A stretch of 64,000 nucleotides of DNA from Xestospongia bergquistia (taxonomy: Eukaryota > Porifera > Demospongiae > Haplosclerida > Petrosiidae): positions 6,303,701 to 6,367,700 of the forward strand of contig OZ014422.1 in assembly GCA_963965975.1 (NCBI GenBank), read 5' to 3'. Position numbers and translations under genes: made by a program. Shown here in pieces: positions 23,901 to 35,607 of the stretch. The notes under the pieces are model-generated. The model did no database searches, was not told where the DNA came from, and was given only the letters and a program-made list of their open reading frames with translations. Numbering within the stretch: the first letter of the stretch is position 1; every line of letters begins with the position of its first letter.

Positions 23901-26900
23901 CTGGAACAGTAATCCTTACTCTGGTATGATACGTCTCCAAGGAGGTACTTACTCTAACCAAGGACGTGTTGAGGTCTATTGTAATGGACAGTGGGGAACA
24001 ATATGTGATAACGGATTTGGTTCTACTGATGCTCAAACTATCTGTAAACAATTGGGATATAATGGATACATTAGATATGATCACTTAAATTTGTGAGTTT
24101 ATTTAATGTTTTGTATAATCTGTAGTTTATAACTTACTATAGACCTGGTAGTTCCTCTAAATCAATATGGCTAACTAACATGAACAGTTATTCATCAGAT
24201 AAATGTATTACTTACAGTAACGCTTGTCCATCTACTGCTGTTAGCAGCTGTAGTCACTCCGAAGATGTCACTGTAGAATGCAGTAAATCAATTACTGTAA
24301 ATTGGGTTCATTTCATTGTTGTTTAATTTTTGAAAAGCTTTAAATTTGCGGAAATTAATATGCATGAATGTTTAATTCATGTATTTATAGTATAGTGGAT
24401 TTGTTCCTTTTCCAAAAATTAACCTCTGTGTATATTTAAGAGGTGATAATTTTGTATATGGAATAAACCCAATCTATGGTATTATATTTACTACATGCAG
24501 TGTATATATGTATTATTATTATTATTATTATATTTTAGCTTCATCAAGGTCAAATACAGTGACTCAAAGGACTTGTACAGGTAAATGATTGTCATGTAAT
24601 TGTATTAGTTATAATGCAATTGACCCTTTTCTGTATAGGACCTGCAGGCAATGGAGTTGTACGTCTCTATCATAATGGAGTTACTTCATCCTCCTATTAC
24701 TATGGTATAGTACAGATATGGTATAATGGACAGTGGGGTAATATCTGTGATGATTCTCGCTATGATCAATATGAAGCTGATGTCATCTGTCATCAATTAG
24801 GATATACTGGAGCCTCTAGTTACTCTAGAGCTGGATTAGTGAGGTTAGTTATATACATCTTGTGTAATTAATATTCAATGTTATGTAGTTATGGTACTGA
24901 TTCTAACCCAATGTTACTGGATGATGTCAACTGTGCTAACAACAACTACCTCACTATATTACAATGTTCTTTCTCTATATACATTGATAGTGGATGTGTT
25001 AACAGTAACTCTTATGATGCTACTGTGTATTGCTGTATGTTTAACTTTTATCCATCATTATAAGCTATATTTGTACAGATAATACCAGGATCTGGAACAG
25101 TAATCCTTACTCTGGTATGATACGTCTCCAAGGAGGTACTTACTCTAATCAAGGACGTGTTGAGGTCTACTGTAATGGACAGTGGGGAACAATATGTGAT
25201 GATGGATTTAGTTCTAATGATGCTCGAACTATTTGTAAACAACTGGGATATAACTATCACTCTAGTTATGGTCATCTCAGGCTGTAAGTTTTGTAAATAC
25301 TATAATTTAGTGATCAGTGAATTAGTGATTATCTTAAAATTTTATTTATTTATATTTTATTGCTCTAAAAGGAAAAGTTAAGTGTATTTTTTTTAGTCAT
25401 GGTAGTTCCAGTCAACCTATTTGGAGTGCATACATGTCTAGTTCTTCCTCTGACAAATGTTTTGGTACTAGAAATTCCTGTCCATCAACTTCAGTGACGA
25501 GTTGTTCTCACTCTGAAGATGTCACTGTGGAATGCAGTAAGTAAGATATTTGTATGTGTAGACATTCCTCAATCTTTTCTTTAGCTTATAGTACTTCATA
25601 CAGCAAAGGAAGTAATACTAAAACTACTTGCGGTAAGATTGATTAAAAGCACAGTACAAAGAGATAACATAAACCCAACTAATGATTTGATTGTTATTCT
25701 TCACTTTTATATAAAGGGTTGGGTAATGGTGTTGTACATCTCTATCGTTATGGAGTCACCTCATCCTCCTATTACTATGGTATAGTACAGATATGGTATA
25801 ATGGACAGTGGGGTAATATCTGTGATGATTCTCGCTATGATCAATATGAAGCTGATGTCATCTGTCATCAGTTAGGATATACTGGAGCTTATAGTTACTC
25901 TAGAGCTGGATTAGTGAGGTTAGTTATATACATCTTGTGTAAGTAATATTTAATGTTATGTAGTTATGGTACTGATTCTAACCCAATGTTACTGGATGAT
26001 GTCAACTGTGCTAACAACAACTACCTCACTATTCTACAGTGTTCATTCTCTATATACATTGATAGTGGATGTGTTAACAGTAACTCTTATGATGCTACTG
26101 TGTATTGCTGTATGTTTAACTTTTATCCATCATTATAAGCTATATTTGTACAGATAATACCAGGATCTGGAACAGTAATCCTTACTCTGGTATGATACGT
26201 CTCCAAGGAGGTACTTACTCTAATCAAGGACGTGTTGAGGTCTACTGTAATGGACAGTGGGGAACAATATGTGATAATGGATTTAATTCTACTGATGCTA
26301 ACACTATATGTAAACAACTTGGATATAGTGGATACATTAGATATGATAATTTCACATTGTAAGTGAAAGGCTATAGCTACAGTAATTGTCCTGAGATTGT
26401 TTGTGGTATTAATGCAGATGATATTATAGTGAGTACAGAATTGTGCAGAAGGCTATCCAATAGCTTTGATATGAGACCTAATCATCAATTGTAGCACTTG
26501 CAATAGAGGCAATTTAACATTATTCATTATTCATTGGATGTCAGTGTTTATGGTCATTGCTTTCATACATTGAACACAACACTAAATTAAAATGAAACAC
26601 AATAAGGACATCAAGTAGTTAAAATCTTAGGACAATCTGTCATGTATAATATTTATTGATAATGGTTTACCTTAAATTCATAGACCTGGATCTTCTGGTC
26701 AACCTATATGGTCTACATATATGAGTAGTATTTCAAGTGATAGATGTTTTGGAACTAGTAATTCTTGTCCTACTTCTAGTGTGACCAGCTGTAGTCACTC
26801 TGAAGATGTCACTATCTCTTGTAGTAAGTGATATGCATGGTCTTAAATCAGAAAATGTTATAAGATAAAATATTTAAAATATGACATTATACTTTGATGA

Positions 26901-29900
26901 AAAAGGAGTTCAAATCCTATGACATATTGGTACTTTTAGTCCTTAGACTCTCTTCCATACTTTATATGCCAGGCTAAATGATTTTTTTACATTCTCCAAG
27001 TATCTTAATTAGACAAATCTTTTATTTGAACTTCAAATTAAGAGATGTACTTGACTCAATAATCTGAAATATATCAAAAATTGACGCAATCTCTTATTTA
27101 GCAAAGATCTCATCTAATGTAAACACAAAAACAACTTGCTCTTCAGTCACTGATACTGTGCCTTCTGGAAATGGTGTTGTACGTCTCTATCGTAATGGAT
27201 ATACCTCATCCTCCTATTACTATGGTATAGTACAAATCTATATTAACAGTGATTGGGGCAATATCTGCGAGGACTCCTACTATAGTTCTACTGAAGCTAA
27301 TGTCATCTGTCATCAGTTAGGATATACTGGAGCCTCTAGTTACTCTAGAGCTGGATTAGTGAGGTTAGTTACTGAACTTAAGCTCTTTCCATTAACCATT
27401 ACCAATGTTGTAGTTATGGTACTGACTATAATTTAATGATTCTAAATCGTGTCAACTGTTCTAACAACAACTACCTCACTATCTTACAGTGTTCCTACTC
27501 TACATACATATATAGTGGATGTAGTTCTAACTATTATGATGCTACTGTATACTGCTGTAAGTTTGACAGAGTAGTACATCTTGTATATTATTATTACTTA
27601 TATAGATAACACTAGGATTTGGAACAGTAATCCTTATCCTGGTATGATTCGTCTCCAAGGAGGTGACTTTGTTAACCAAGGACGTGTTGAAGTCTACTGT
27701 AATGGACAGTGGGGAACAATATGTAATGATGGATTTGATTCTAATGATGCTAATGCTGTTTGTAAACAACTAGGATATACTACATTTGTGAGCTATGATC
27801 ATCAGAACTTGTATGATCTTTGTTTCTTTGTTATTTCCATTATAATATATCATACCTTTTAGACCTGGTTCCTTTCAACCAATATGGCTGACTAACTTGA
27901 ATAGTCACTCATTAGACACTTGTATAAGTTACAGAAACACTTGTCCATCTACTGCTGTTAGTACTTGCACCCACTCTGAAGATGTCACTGTGGAATGCAG
28001 TAAGTCAATACAATAAATTTCACTTTCAACAGATCATATTTAAATTTAGCAATGACATCAAGTACTAATTATAATACTATGGATAGCTGTGAAGGTACAT
28101 GTATTAGCAATAAACTTTTCTTTTATTACACCTTTCTTGTTATGCAGCACCAGCAGGCAATGGTGTTGTACGTCTCTACCGTGATGGAATCACCTCATCA
28201 TCTTATTACTATGGTATAGTACAAATTTATATTAACAATGGTTGGGGTAATATCTGTGATGATAATGACTACAATCAATATGAAGCTGATGTCATCTGTC
28301 ATCAGTTGGGATATACTGGAGCCTCTAGTTACTCTAGAGCTGGATTAGAGAGGTTAGTATAAACCAATTGTGGTCTGTATTTTATTATTCATTCAGTTAT
28401 GATACTGACTACAATTCAATGAAACTAAATCATGTCAATTGTCCCCACAACAACTACCTCACCATCTTACAGTGTTCCTACTCTACATACATTGATAGTG
28501 GATGTGTGAATAGTAACTCTTATGATGCTACTGTGTACTGCTGTGAGTTTGACAATATAATCCATCTCATACGTTTTTACTGCTCATATAGATACTACTA
28601 GGATCTGGGATAGCAATCTTTATCCTGGTATGATACGTCTTCAGGGAGGTGACTTTGTAAATGAAGGACGTGTGGAGGTCTACTGTAATGGACAGTGGGG
28701 AACAATATGTGATGATGAATTTGGTCCTACTGATGCTAGCACTATCTGTAAACAACTGGGATATAGTGGATACATTAGATATGATCACTTAAATTTGTGA
28801 GTTTATTTAATTTTTGTATAATCTGTAGTTTATAACTTTTACTATAGACCTGGTAGTTCCTCTGAATCAATATGGCTAACTAACATGAACAGTTATTCAT
28901 CAGATAAATGTATCACTTACAGTAACACTTGTCCATCTACTACTGTTAGGAGCTGCACTCACTCTGAAGATGTCACTGTGGAATGCAGTAAGTATTGTCA
29001 TGTGTATGATCCATAATGTTAATGTCTTTGTTCAGCAAAAAATACTAGCAACTCTAACCAAATTAGAACTTGTTCAGGTAACAGCTAGTTAATTGTAACA
29101 AGCAATAAATTAACACATGTGCTGATATATTAGGACCTGCAGGCAATGGTGTTCTACATCTCTATCAAAATGGAGTCACCTCATCCTCCTATTCCTATGG
29201 TATAGTACAGATATGGTATAATGGAGAGTGGGGTAATATCTGTGATGATGATGACTATGATCAATATGAAGCTGATGTCATCTGTCATCAGTTAGGATAT
29301 ATTGGAGCCTCTAGTTACTCTAGAGCTGGATTAATGAGGTATAATGTTTTGCTTTACTTCTTAAATCAATATACTGAACTTCTTTTTGTCAGTTTTGGGA
29401 TAGATTATAATGAGACACTTTTGGATAATTTGGACTGTGCTCACGGGAACTATCTCACAATTTTGCAGTGTTCTTATTCTACACATATTGATAAAGGATG
29501 TACTGATAATTATGATGCTACTGTCTCCTGCTGTAAGCTTTAGTGCTATGGTAATGTATTATTGCTAATTGTTTACAGATATCACTAGGATCTGGGAGAG
29601 TAATCCTTATCCTGGTATGATACGTCTCCAAGGAGGTAACTTTGTTAATCAAGGACGTGTGGAGGTCTACTGTAATGGACAATGGGGAACAATATGTGAT
29701 AATAGATTTGGTTCTGATGATGCTAATATCATTTGTAAACAGCTGGGATATACTGGATATATAAATTACAACCACTTGTCACTGTATGCAAATTAGATAA
29801 TGCAATGTCATATTACTGTCATTTTAGACCTCATTATGGTGCTGCTATATGGATGACTAATGTCTATACTAAATCAACTGATCAATGTATTAGTACAAGA

Positions 29901-32900
29901 AATGCTTGTCCTACTTCACAAGTCACCAGTTGTTCCCACACTGAAGATATCACTATAGAATGCAGTCAGTTACAAGTACTATGTATATATCATAAAATTT
30001 GTATTTCTTTTTAGCTTACAATATACAATCTTCAAGTACTACTACTAATAACACTTGTATTGGTAAACTATCTAATAAGTTATTAATATGTTTATTGTTA
30101 ATTTTACTTAATTAGCTCCTAATGGTAATGGTGTTGTACGTCTCTATAGTAATGGAGTCATCTCATCCTCATATTACTATGGTATAGTACAGATATGGTA
30201 TAATGGACAATGGGGTAATATCTGTGATGACTCCTACTACAATCAATATGAAGCTGATGTTATCTGTCATCAGTTAGGATATACTGGAGCTTCTAGTTTC
30301 TCTAGAGCTGGATTAGTGAGGTTAGTTATTGAACTTAACTTTTTCCCTTAACCATTATTAATGTTATAGCTATGGTACTGACTATAAATCAATGAAGTTA
30401 AATCGTGTCAACTGTCCTAACAACAACTACCTCACTATCTTACAGTGTTCCTACTCTACATACATATATAGTGGATGTAGTTCTAACTATTATGATGCTA
30501 CTGTATACTGCTGTGAGTTTGACAGTATAGTACATCTTGTATGTTATTACTACTTATAGATGCCACTAGGATCTGGAATAGTAATCCTTTTCCTGGTATG
30601 ATACGTCTCCAAGGAGGTGACTTTGTTAATGAAGGACGTATTGAAGTCTATTGTAATGGACAGTGGGGATCAATATGCGATGATGTATTCAGTTCTACTG
30701 ATGCTAATACTATCTGTAAACAACTCGGATATACTGGATACACAAACTATAGCCACTTAGAAATGTTAGTATTTGATTGATCAAATCACCACAATATGTT
30801 TGTTTAATAGATTTAGTCATCCTCCTCAATACATTTGGATAACAGAACTAGAAAATAATTCATCATCAACTTGTATCATTGAAAGTAACACTTGTCCTGC
30901 ATCTCCTGTTGGTACTTGTAGTCACTCTAAAGATGTCACTATTGAATGTGGTATGTTAATACACATGTGATCACTTATTGCTAATGTATGCAATTTCAAT
31001 TAAAGTTATTATACAATTTTTACAGATTTTACTCCTAGTCAGACCAATAATAACACTATAAACACATGTTCTTCGTTAAGTGACAATATTGGTATGTAAC
31101 ATTTTGTTATAATGTGTATTACATGTAATTTATTATAGTACCTTCTGGTAATGGTGTTGTCCAACTCCTCCTAAATGAATCAACTTCATCCTCCTATTAC
31201 TATGGTATAGTACAGATATGGTATAATGGACAGTGGGGTAATATTTGTGATGATGATGACTATGATCAATATGAAGCTGATGTCATCTGTCATCAGTTAG
31301 GATATACTGGAGCCTCTAGTTACTCTAGAGCTGGAAATATGAGGTTTAAAGATCTCACTTGTTATTATTTTTTCATTGTTTCTTTTAGCTATGGAACAGA
31401 CTATTATAAAACTTTAATTAATGAAGTCAACTGTACTCATGATAACTACCTTACTATCTTACAATGTTCTTACTCTACAACCATTGATAGTGGGTGTACT
31501 GATAGTTATGATGCTACTGTGTACTGCTGTGAGTATAAGCATGTTTTTTGTCAGTTTCAAAATTTGTTACAGATACCACTAGGATCTGGGACAGTAATCC
31601 TTATCCTGGTATGATACGTCTCCAGGGAGGTGATTTTATTAATCAAGGACGTGTTGAGGTCTACTGTAATGGACAATGGGGAACAATATGTGATGATGGA
31701 TTTGGTTCTACCGATGCCAATACTATCTGTAAACAATTGGGATATACTGGATATGTTATATATGGTCGTTTTAATAAGTAAAGCTTCCTTTTTTTCTGAT
31801 ATAACTTCCTTTCTTTCTTAGATCAATCACTACTTACCATCCAATATGGATGACATCAATGAAAAGTAACAGTGAAGACATTTGTATAGGGAGTAGTAAC
31901 TCTTGTCCATCATCTTCATTATATTCATGTAATCATAATCAAGATATCAGTATTGAATGCAGTAAGACATATAACAGTAATATGTTAGTGTTACTTAACT
32001 GTTCTGTTTTAGCTTATGTCACTTCTCAAGTTAATGAAAATGATATTAATTCTTGTGTGGGAGTAACTAATACTACCAGTAAGTTATGATAATTATGAAT
32101 ATAATTTTGATGCAAACAATGGCTTTAGCTCCTAATGGTAATGGTGTTGTACGTCTCTATCGTAATGGAGTCACCTCATCCTTCTATTATTATGGTATAG
32201 TACAGATATGGTATAATGGACAGTGGGGTAATATCTGTGATGATACTGAATATGATCAATATGAAGCTGATGTCATATGTCATCAGTTAGGATATATTGG
32301 AGCCTCTAGTTATCCAAGAAATGAGCAAAAAATGTCTATATCATTTATTTTGTCGAGCCTTGATACATTTGTTTCTTAGGTTTGGACAAGATAATAGCCC
32401 AATATTACTGGATAATGTCAACTGTCCTAACAACAACTACCTCACTATCTTACAATGTTCCTACTCTACAACCATTGATAGTGGATGTACTTCTAACTAC
32501 TATGATGCTACTGTGTCCTGCTGTGAGTTTAATCATATTGACACTTAGATTGTATTTATAAAATGTTACAGATTCTACAAGGATCTGGAACAGTAATCCT
32601 TATCCTGGTATGATACGTCTTCAGGGAGGTGACTTTGTTAATGAAGGACGCGTGGAGGTCTATTGTAATGAACAATGGGGGACAATATGTGATGACGGAT
32701 TTGGTGCTACTGAAGCATCTGTCATTTGTAGACAACTTGGCTACTCTAACTATATCAAATATAAACATCTCCAGAAGTAAGATTTTTATATATAGTATTT
32801 AAAATTTTATTATATTAATACTATAGACCTGGTAATTCTACACAGTCAATATGGTATGATGAGTTCCACTGCAGTACTTCTACTAATAATTGTGTTCAGT

Positions 32901-33586
32901 CCTGTCAACAATGTCCTAATGTTGCATTTCATGATTGTAATCATCTTGAAGATGTCACTATTGAATGCAGTAAGTTATAGAGAATATTCCATATTATTGT
33001 TAATTTTGTTAATTTTATTTAGCCTATGATGGAAACCAGTCAATAATTACAAGTAATAACACTTGTAAGATCAGTACAAATGTATTAGCTTCTTCTTGTA
33101 AGTCTAAATATGTGCATTGTATGTTGTTTTTAATGTGTTTTCTTTAACTTTAACACAGCAAAGACAGTATCAGTTGTGTCTGGAGTGGTGCCATCTCTCG
33201 TTATATTTCTCTTACTAGTAATTGCTATAATAATAGCAGTTGTTTGTGTTAAGAGGAATCATCACAAACAACAATCATCTGATAATCACAATTTTGAGAT
33301 AGATGTACATTATCATCATCCTACAACAAGTATTAAATTTAGTGAGGAGACAACACCCTCAGAAGTATACAAATCACGTTATGAAACTCCTCAACAAACC
33401 ACTTCAGTTCAGAGTACATCAGAAACATCCATTTATGATAATGTGGACATTGATGATGACCCTATATCATCTGAACAACAGACTGATCATCCTTATGTTA
33501 ATGTTAAGTATGATGTTAAACCAACAGGTCCAAGCATTACTGTGTCACAGTCTCATTATTATCCACGTGACACACGTCGCAAATAA
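17973..33586 (+). CDS. SRCR receptor gene C: signal peptide, 28 SRCR domains, TM, tyrosine tail
   Basis: A predicted type I receptor of 3,607 residues in 70 exons, the largest gene in the window. The signal exon is 17973-18039 ([20 protein letters not shown]). Two canonical SRCR domains follow (18098-18913), then thirteen cassettes listed separately, and the membrane and tail exon 33159-33586. The tail carries YDNV and YVNV motifs and is almost identical to that of gene B. The spliced length is 10,824 nt, divisible by three, with every exon open. Cassettes 1-7 form a higher-order array in which odd and even cassettes alternate. Between cassettes 7 and 8 the linker and SRCR exons are fused into one exon (27102-27363). 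Role: extracellular ligand recognition by the SRCR domains with signalling through the tail; the ligand is unknown. Confidence 0.85.
18098..18913 (+). other. Gene C canonical N-terminal SRCR pair
   Basis: Exons 18098-18253 and 18310-18486 encode SRCR 1 ([30 protein letters not shown]). Exons 18541-18702 and 18749-18913 encode SRCR 2. Each has eight Cys, including one just before the domain, unlike the cassette domains. The last donor is offset by a few bases relative to gene D, so its exact position (after 18913) is the least certain splice site here. Confidence 0.85.
18962..20062 (+). other. Gene C SRCR cassette 1
   Basis: Exons a 18962-19157, b 19203-19345, c 19390-19594, d 19645-19784, e 20021-20062. 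Odd-type cassette of the higher-order array, with a 236-bp intron before the linker. Confidence 0.85.
20121..21114 (+). other. Gene C SRCR cassette 2
   Basis: Exons a 20121-20325, b 20371-20516, c 20561-20765, d 20879-21018, e 21067-21114. Even-type cassette. Exon a has TRASS where the others have TGASS. Confidence 0.85.
21207..22314 (+). other. Gene C SRCR cassette 3
   Basis: Exons a 21207-21408, b 21454-21596, c 21641-21845, d 21896-22035, e 22273-22314. Odd-type cassette, nearly identical to cassette 1 from exon b through the linker, introns included. Confidence 0.85.
22373..23366 (+). other. Gene C SRCR cassette 4
   Basis: Exons a 22373-22577, b 22623-22768, c 22813-23017, d 23131-23270, e 23319-23366. 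Even-type cassette, 2,252 bp downstream of cassette 2 and nearly identical to it. Confidence 0.85.
23451..24580 (+). other. Gene C SRCR cassette 5
   Basis: Exons a 23451-23652, b 23698-23843, c 23888-24092, d 24143-24282, e 24539-24580. Odd-type cassette; its exon b has the even-type [11 protein letters not shown] ending, which suggests gene conversion with its neighbours. An ATT repeat precedes the linker exon. Confidence 0.85.
24639..25632 (+). other. Gene C SRCR cassette 6
   Basis: Exons a 24639-24843, b 24889-25034, c 25079-25283, d 25397-25536, e 25585-25632. Even-type cassette, 2,266 bp downstream of cassette 4. Confidence 0.85.
25717..26823 (+). other. Gene C SRCR cassette 7 (edge of the array)
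   Basis: Exons a 25717-25918, b 25964-26109, c 26154-26358, d 26684-26823. It follows the odd type through exon c, then diverges: the c-d intron is 325 bp and exon d is of a different subtype. Its linker is fused to the next cassette. Confidence 0.83.
27102..28094 (+). other. Gene C SRCR cassette 8, linker and exon a fused
   Basis: Exon 27102-27363 reads without interruption from a linker ([14 protein letters not shown]) into the SRCR exon a, so the intron between them is missing. Remaining exons are b 27414-27556, c 27606-27810, d 27863-27999, e 28050-28094. Exon a here has [14 protein letters not shown] in place of [14 protein letters not shown]. Confidence 0.8.
28148..29077 (+). other. 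Gene C SRCR cassette 9
   Basis: Exons a 28148-28352, b 28397-28542, c 28592-28796, d 28848-28987, e 29036-29077. The linker resembles that of gene B cassette 3. Confidence 0.84.
29134..30062 (+). other. Gene C SRCR cassette 10
   Basis: Exons a 29134-29338, b 29393-29532, c 29579-29783, d 29828-29964, e 30015-30062. [15 protein letters not shown] subtype, matching gene B cassette 4 and gene D cassette 5, including the GTCAGT donor and YNIQSSST linker. Confidence 0.85.
30116..31091 (+). other. Gene C SRCR cassette 11
   Basis: Exons a 30116-30320, b 30370-30512, c 30560-30764, d 30811-30950, e 31026-31091. The block shared with gene B starts near the end of exon c. Confidence 0.84.
31139..32078 (+). 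other. Gene C SRCR cassette 12
   Basis: Exons a 31139-31343, b 31389-31528, c 31573-31777, d 31822-31961, e 32013-32078. Counterpart of gene B cassette 7, including the divergent [10 protein letters not shown] strand. Confidence 0.85.
32129..33097 (+). other. Gene C SRCR cassette 13 (membrane-proximal)
   Basis: Exons a 32129-32333, b 32380-32522, c 32572-32776, d 32827-32969, e 33023-33097. Same membrane-proximal subtype as gene B cassette 8, with the PRNEQK exon end and QSCQQCP insertion. Confidence 0.85.
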
Positions 33587-34246
33587 CTTCAACTAAAATT
33601 GTTGACTTTTATGTGTAAAGTATATAATTGTAATAGTTTGTTCATATAGTGCCAGTTGCTGTACTGATTTTTTCCTCTAAACTTTGATCAGCTATTATTA
33701 AAACTGAAGATATACGATATTATTAGTGTTCTTATAATAAAGTAGACATTGCTGAATAGTATAATGCTTATTTAATGTAGTGTCAATCAATACACATAGT
33801 CATATCCACAACAATTTGTTTACATAGAAGCTCATAATGATTGTCTTAATATATAATAATAACAGCTGTGTTTGTATTAGGAAAGTTGTTACAGCTACAA
33901 ATCAACTAATGATATGTGGACACATCATTTAATGATATTAATGTTTAGAATGTATAAATAAAAATACTCAATAAATAAAAACGCAGTTATAGTTTGTAGG
34001 TGTTCAGATTAATGTACTTAAAAGTTTATACATTTGGAGCTCTATAATAGTTTTGAATAAGTATTAAACAAGCACATTTTCAAACTTGTATTTGTTTTAA
34101 AATAAACTAGTACTATTTAGTTATTTTTTAAAGTGTTCCAATTCAGAGAACCGATGTGTTCTATCAGAAGCGCATAAATGTCCAACTCACTGTTGTCGAA
34201 TCAAGGCTTAGAACGTATGTCCAAATATAGACATAACTGCTGCATT

Positions 34247-34456
34247 TTAATAACTTGTGGGCTGTAACGTCTTAGTTAGGTGCGATTTGAATAGATAAAA
34301 AATAACAACAGCAGCAACAGCTGAGATCAGAGCACTCCTGTCCAAGCTAGAAATCTCACTGAGGTAAATCCAAAGTGTGCTGGTGTTCTGTGTGGACAAA
34401 GAGTCACAAACCAAAGTGTCTATTTCATTGTACCACGTAGCAAGAAAGCGACCCAA
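34247..34456 (-). other. Open frame with a hydrophobic end in unique DNA, possible gene fragment
   Basis: An open frame of 69 codons spans the junction at 34310 between gene C flank and unique DNA. It reads LDRSALISAVAAVVIFYLF, which looks like a membrane segment. The hydrophobic part lies in the unique side and the last residues come from gene C 3' flank. I do not recognise it, and no splice partners are clear. It could be a broken piece of an inserted gene or chance. Confidence 0.25.
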
Positions 34457-34837
34457 ACATTCGTTACCCTTGTAATAGACGAAAAAAGCTGGCAGAAAGT
34501 AACTTCCCCAGTATGAGATTAGTCTTTGTGTAGTGCTAGAGAACTAGTCTTGTTGAATAAGACATGTATGTTGTTCAATTATTTCCACCCCTTTTAGTTA
34601 AATGAAAAAAACCTCCATAACCTCCAAGTCCAATCTCTTAAACGTTTCTTGATGTACATAACTTCTTTCTTAGTTTCTTCGTTTTACTTGCCATTGCTGA
34701 TTGTAATAATATTCATTGCTCTGTCACGTACTTAGCAGTACTTAGGCTACGTAAGTGTATTTTCCTTATATGAAATAATCCCTGACCGTAATGGTTAGAA
34801 TACAAATATAATACAAGTTGGACCTTCATGCGCTCCT
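34311..34837. other. Unique insertion between duplicated flanks
   Basis: This stretch separates the gene C 3' flank from the dispersed block and has no match in the rest of the window. It is less AT-rich than its surroundings (CAGCAGCAACAGCTGAGATC near 34306). I recognise no coding region apart from the doubtful minus-strand frame listed separately. Confidence 0.5.
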
Positions 34838-35607
34838 GGTTCTATAGAGTGATTGATTGTTGTGTTAGATATCTCTCTATATTAAAATCAAATCATTTGA
34901 CATTATATCATATACTAATATATATAGTTTAATGTACTACTCTCTTGTTGTTGTTATTATTAAGACATTAATACACACACCTATCTACTACTCTATTATT
35001 ATGTAGCTTATATTATTATTATTATTATTGATCAGCTCTGTTGTAGAATACATCTAATAAAAGTTCAAATTTGATAAAGTAATATATCTTAATATTAATG
35101 AGTTATTTAAGGTAAACAGACTTCTATTGGACAATGATAGTACATGTGTAGCTACCCACAGGTCTGCTTTTAATGTCAACTGTTTACTCTATTAGTTTCT
35201 AGTTATCAGAGTAGTAATATTTCATTGCACAAAATTGTCAGTTGATTATTATTGCATTATTGTCAGTTGTTACATTTGTAAACATTGTTGACTGCACCTA
35301 TATTGCTCATGATTTCTCAATTAATGTTTACAAATGTATGGTTAATACAACAGTGTGTGGATTGGGGAATATTTAACATTATAATTTAATAAAGATTGTA
35401 TATTAAGTGTATCCCATGTCAGTTGTTTAAGATGACATCATAAGTGTTAATATTTGTGTAGGAAGAATAACATATATAAAGTTAGTTTGTAAAATGACTT
35501 GATGACATTTGACTTTATTTAATGTATTTTTGTTAGTTTTAGTTAAAAAGATATCATTTAAAAGAGCTGACCTTTCTTGATCATCAATGCATCATCAGTA
35601 TCTGAAG
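34838..35607. repeat. Dispersed flank block, copy 3, and gene D upstream region
   Basis: The first part (to about 35070) matches 3890-4100 and 15620-15760. The remainder matches 15760-16249, upstream of the pseudogene. It must hold the gene D promoter; no specific site was recognised. Confidence 0.7.

Larger units (their letters stand above)
18962..26358 (+). repeat. Higher-order repeat array in gene C (about 2.26-kb unit)
   Basis: One odd plus one even cassette, four SRCR domains in all, recurs with a period of 2,247-2,266 bp. Exon d falls at 19645, 21896 and 24143 (odd type); exon a at 20121, 22373 and 24639 (even type). Introns match as closely as exons, which points to recent unequal exchange. 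Confidence 0.85.
30710..34310 (+). repeat. Segmental duplication, copy in gene C
   Basis: Partner of 11990-15588. It ends in the AACAACA tract at 34301-34310. In the gene B copy the palindrome follows at this point, whereas here unrelated DNA follows. Confidence 0.85.

Noticed and set aside
19192-25082. Plus-strand frames beginning MLCSYGTD or [12 protein letters not shown] as separate small genes
   Set aside because: They are exon b read from intron sequence, or exon b in another frame. The in-phase SRCR exon explains them.
19359-26317. Repeated minus-strand frames of about 75 codons beginning like [14 protein letters not shown], across genes B, C and D
   Set aside because: They are antisense to exon c in every cassette. 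They recur because the exon recurs, and the minus strand shows no splice or domain support.
18962-26358. Regular repeats that could suggest a CRISPR array or satellite
   Set aside because: The repeat is a set of protein-coding exons with intact frames and introns; unit length and content exclude CRISPR.
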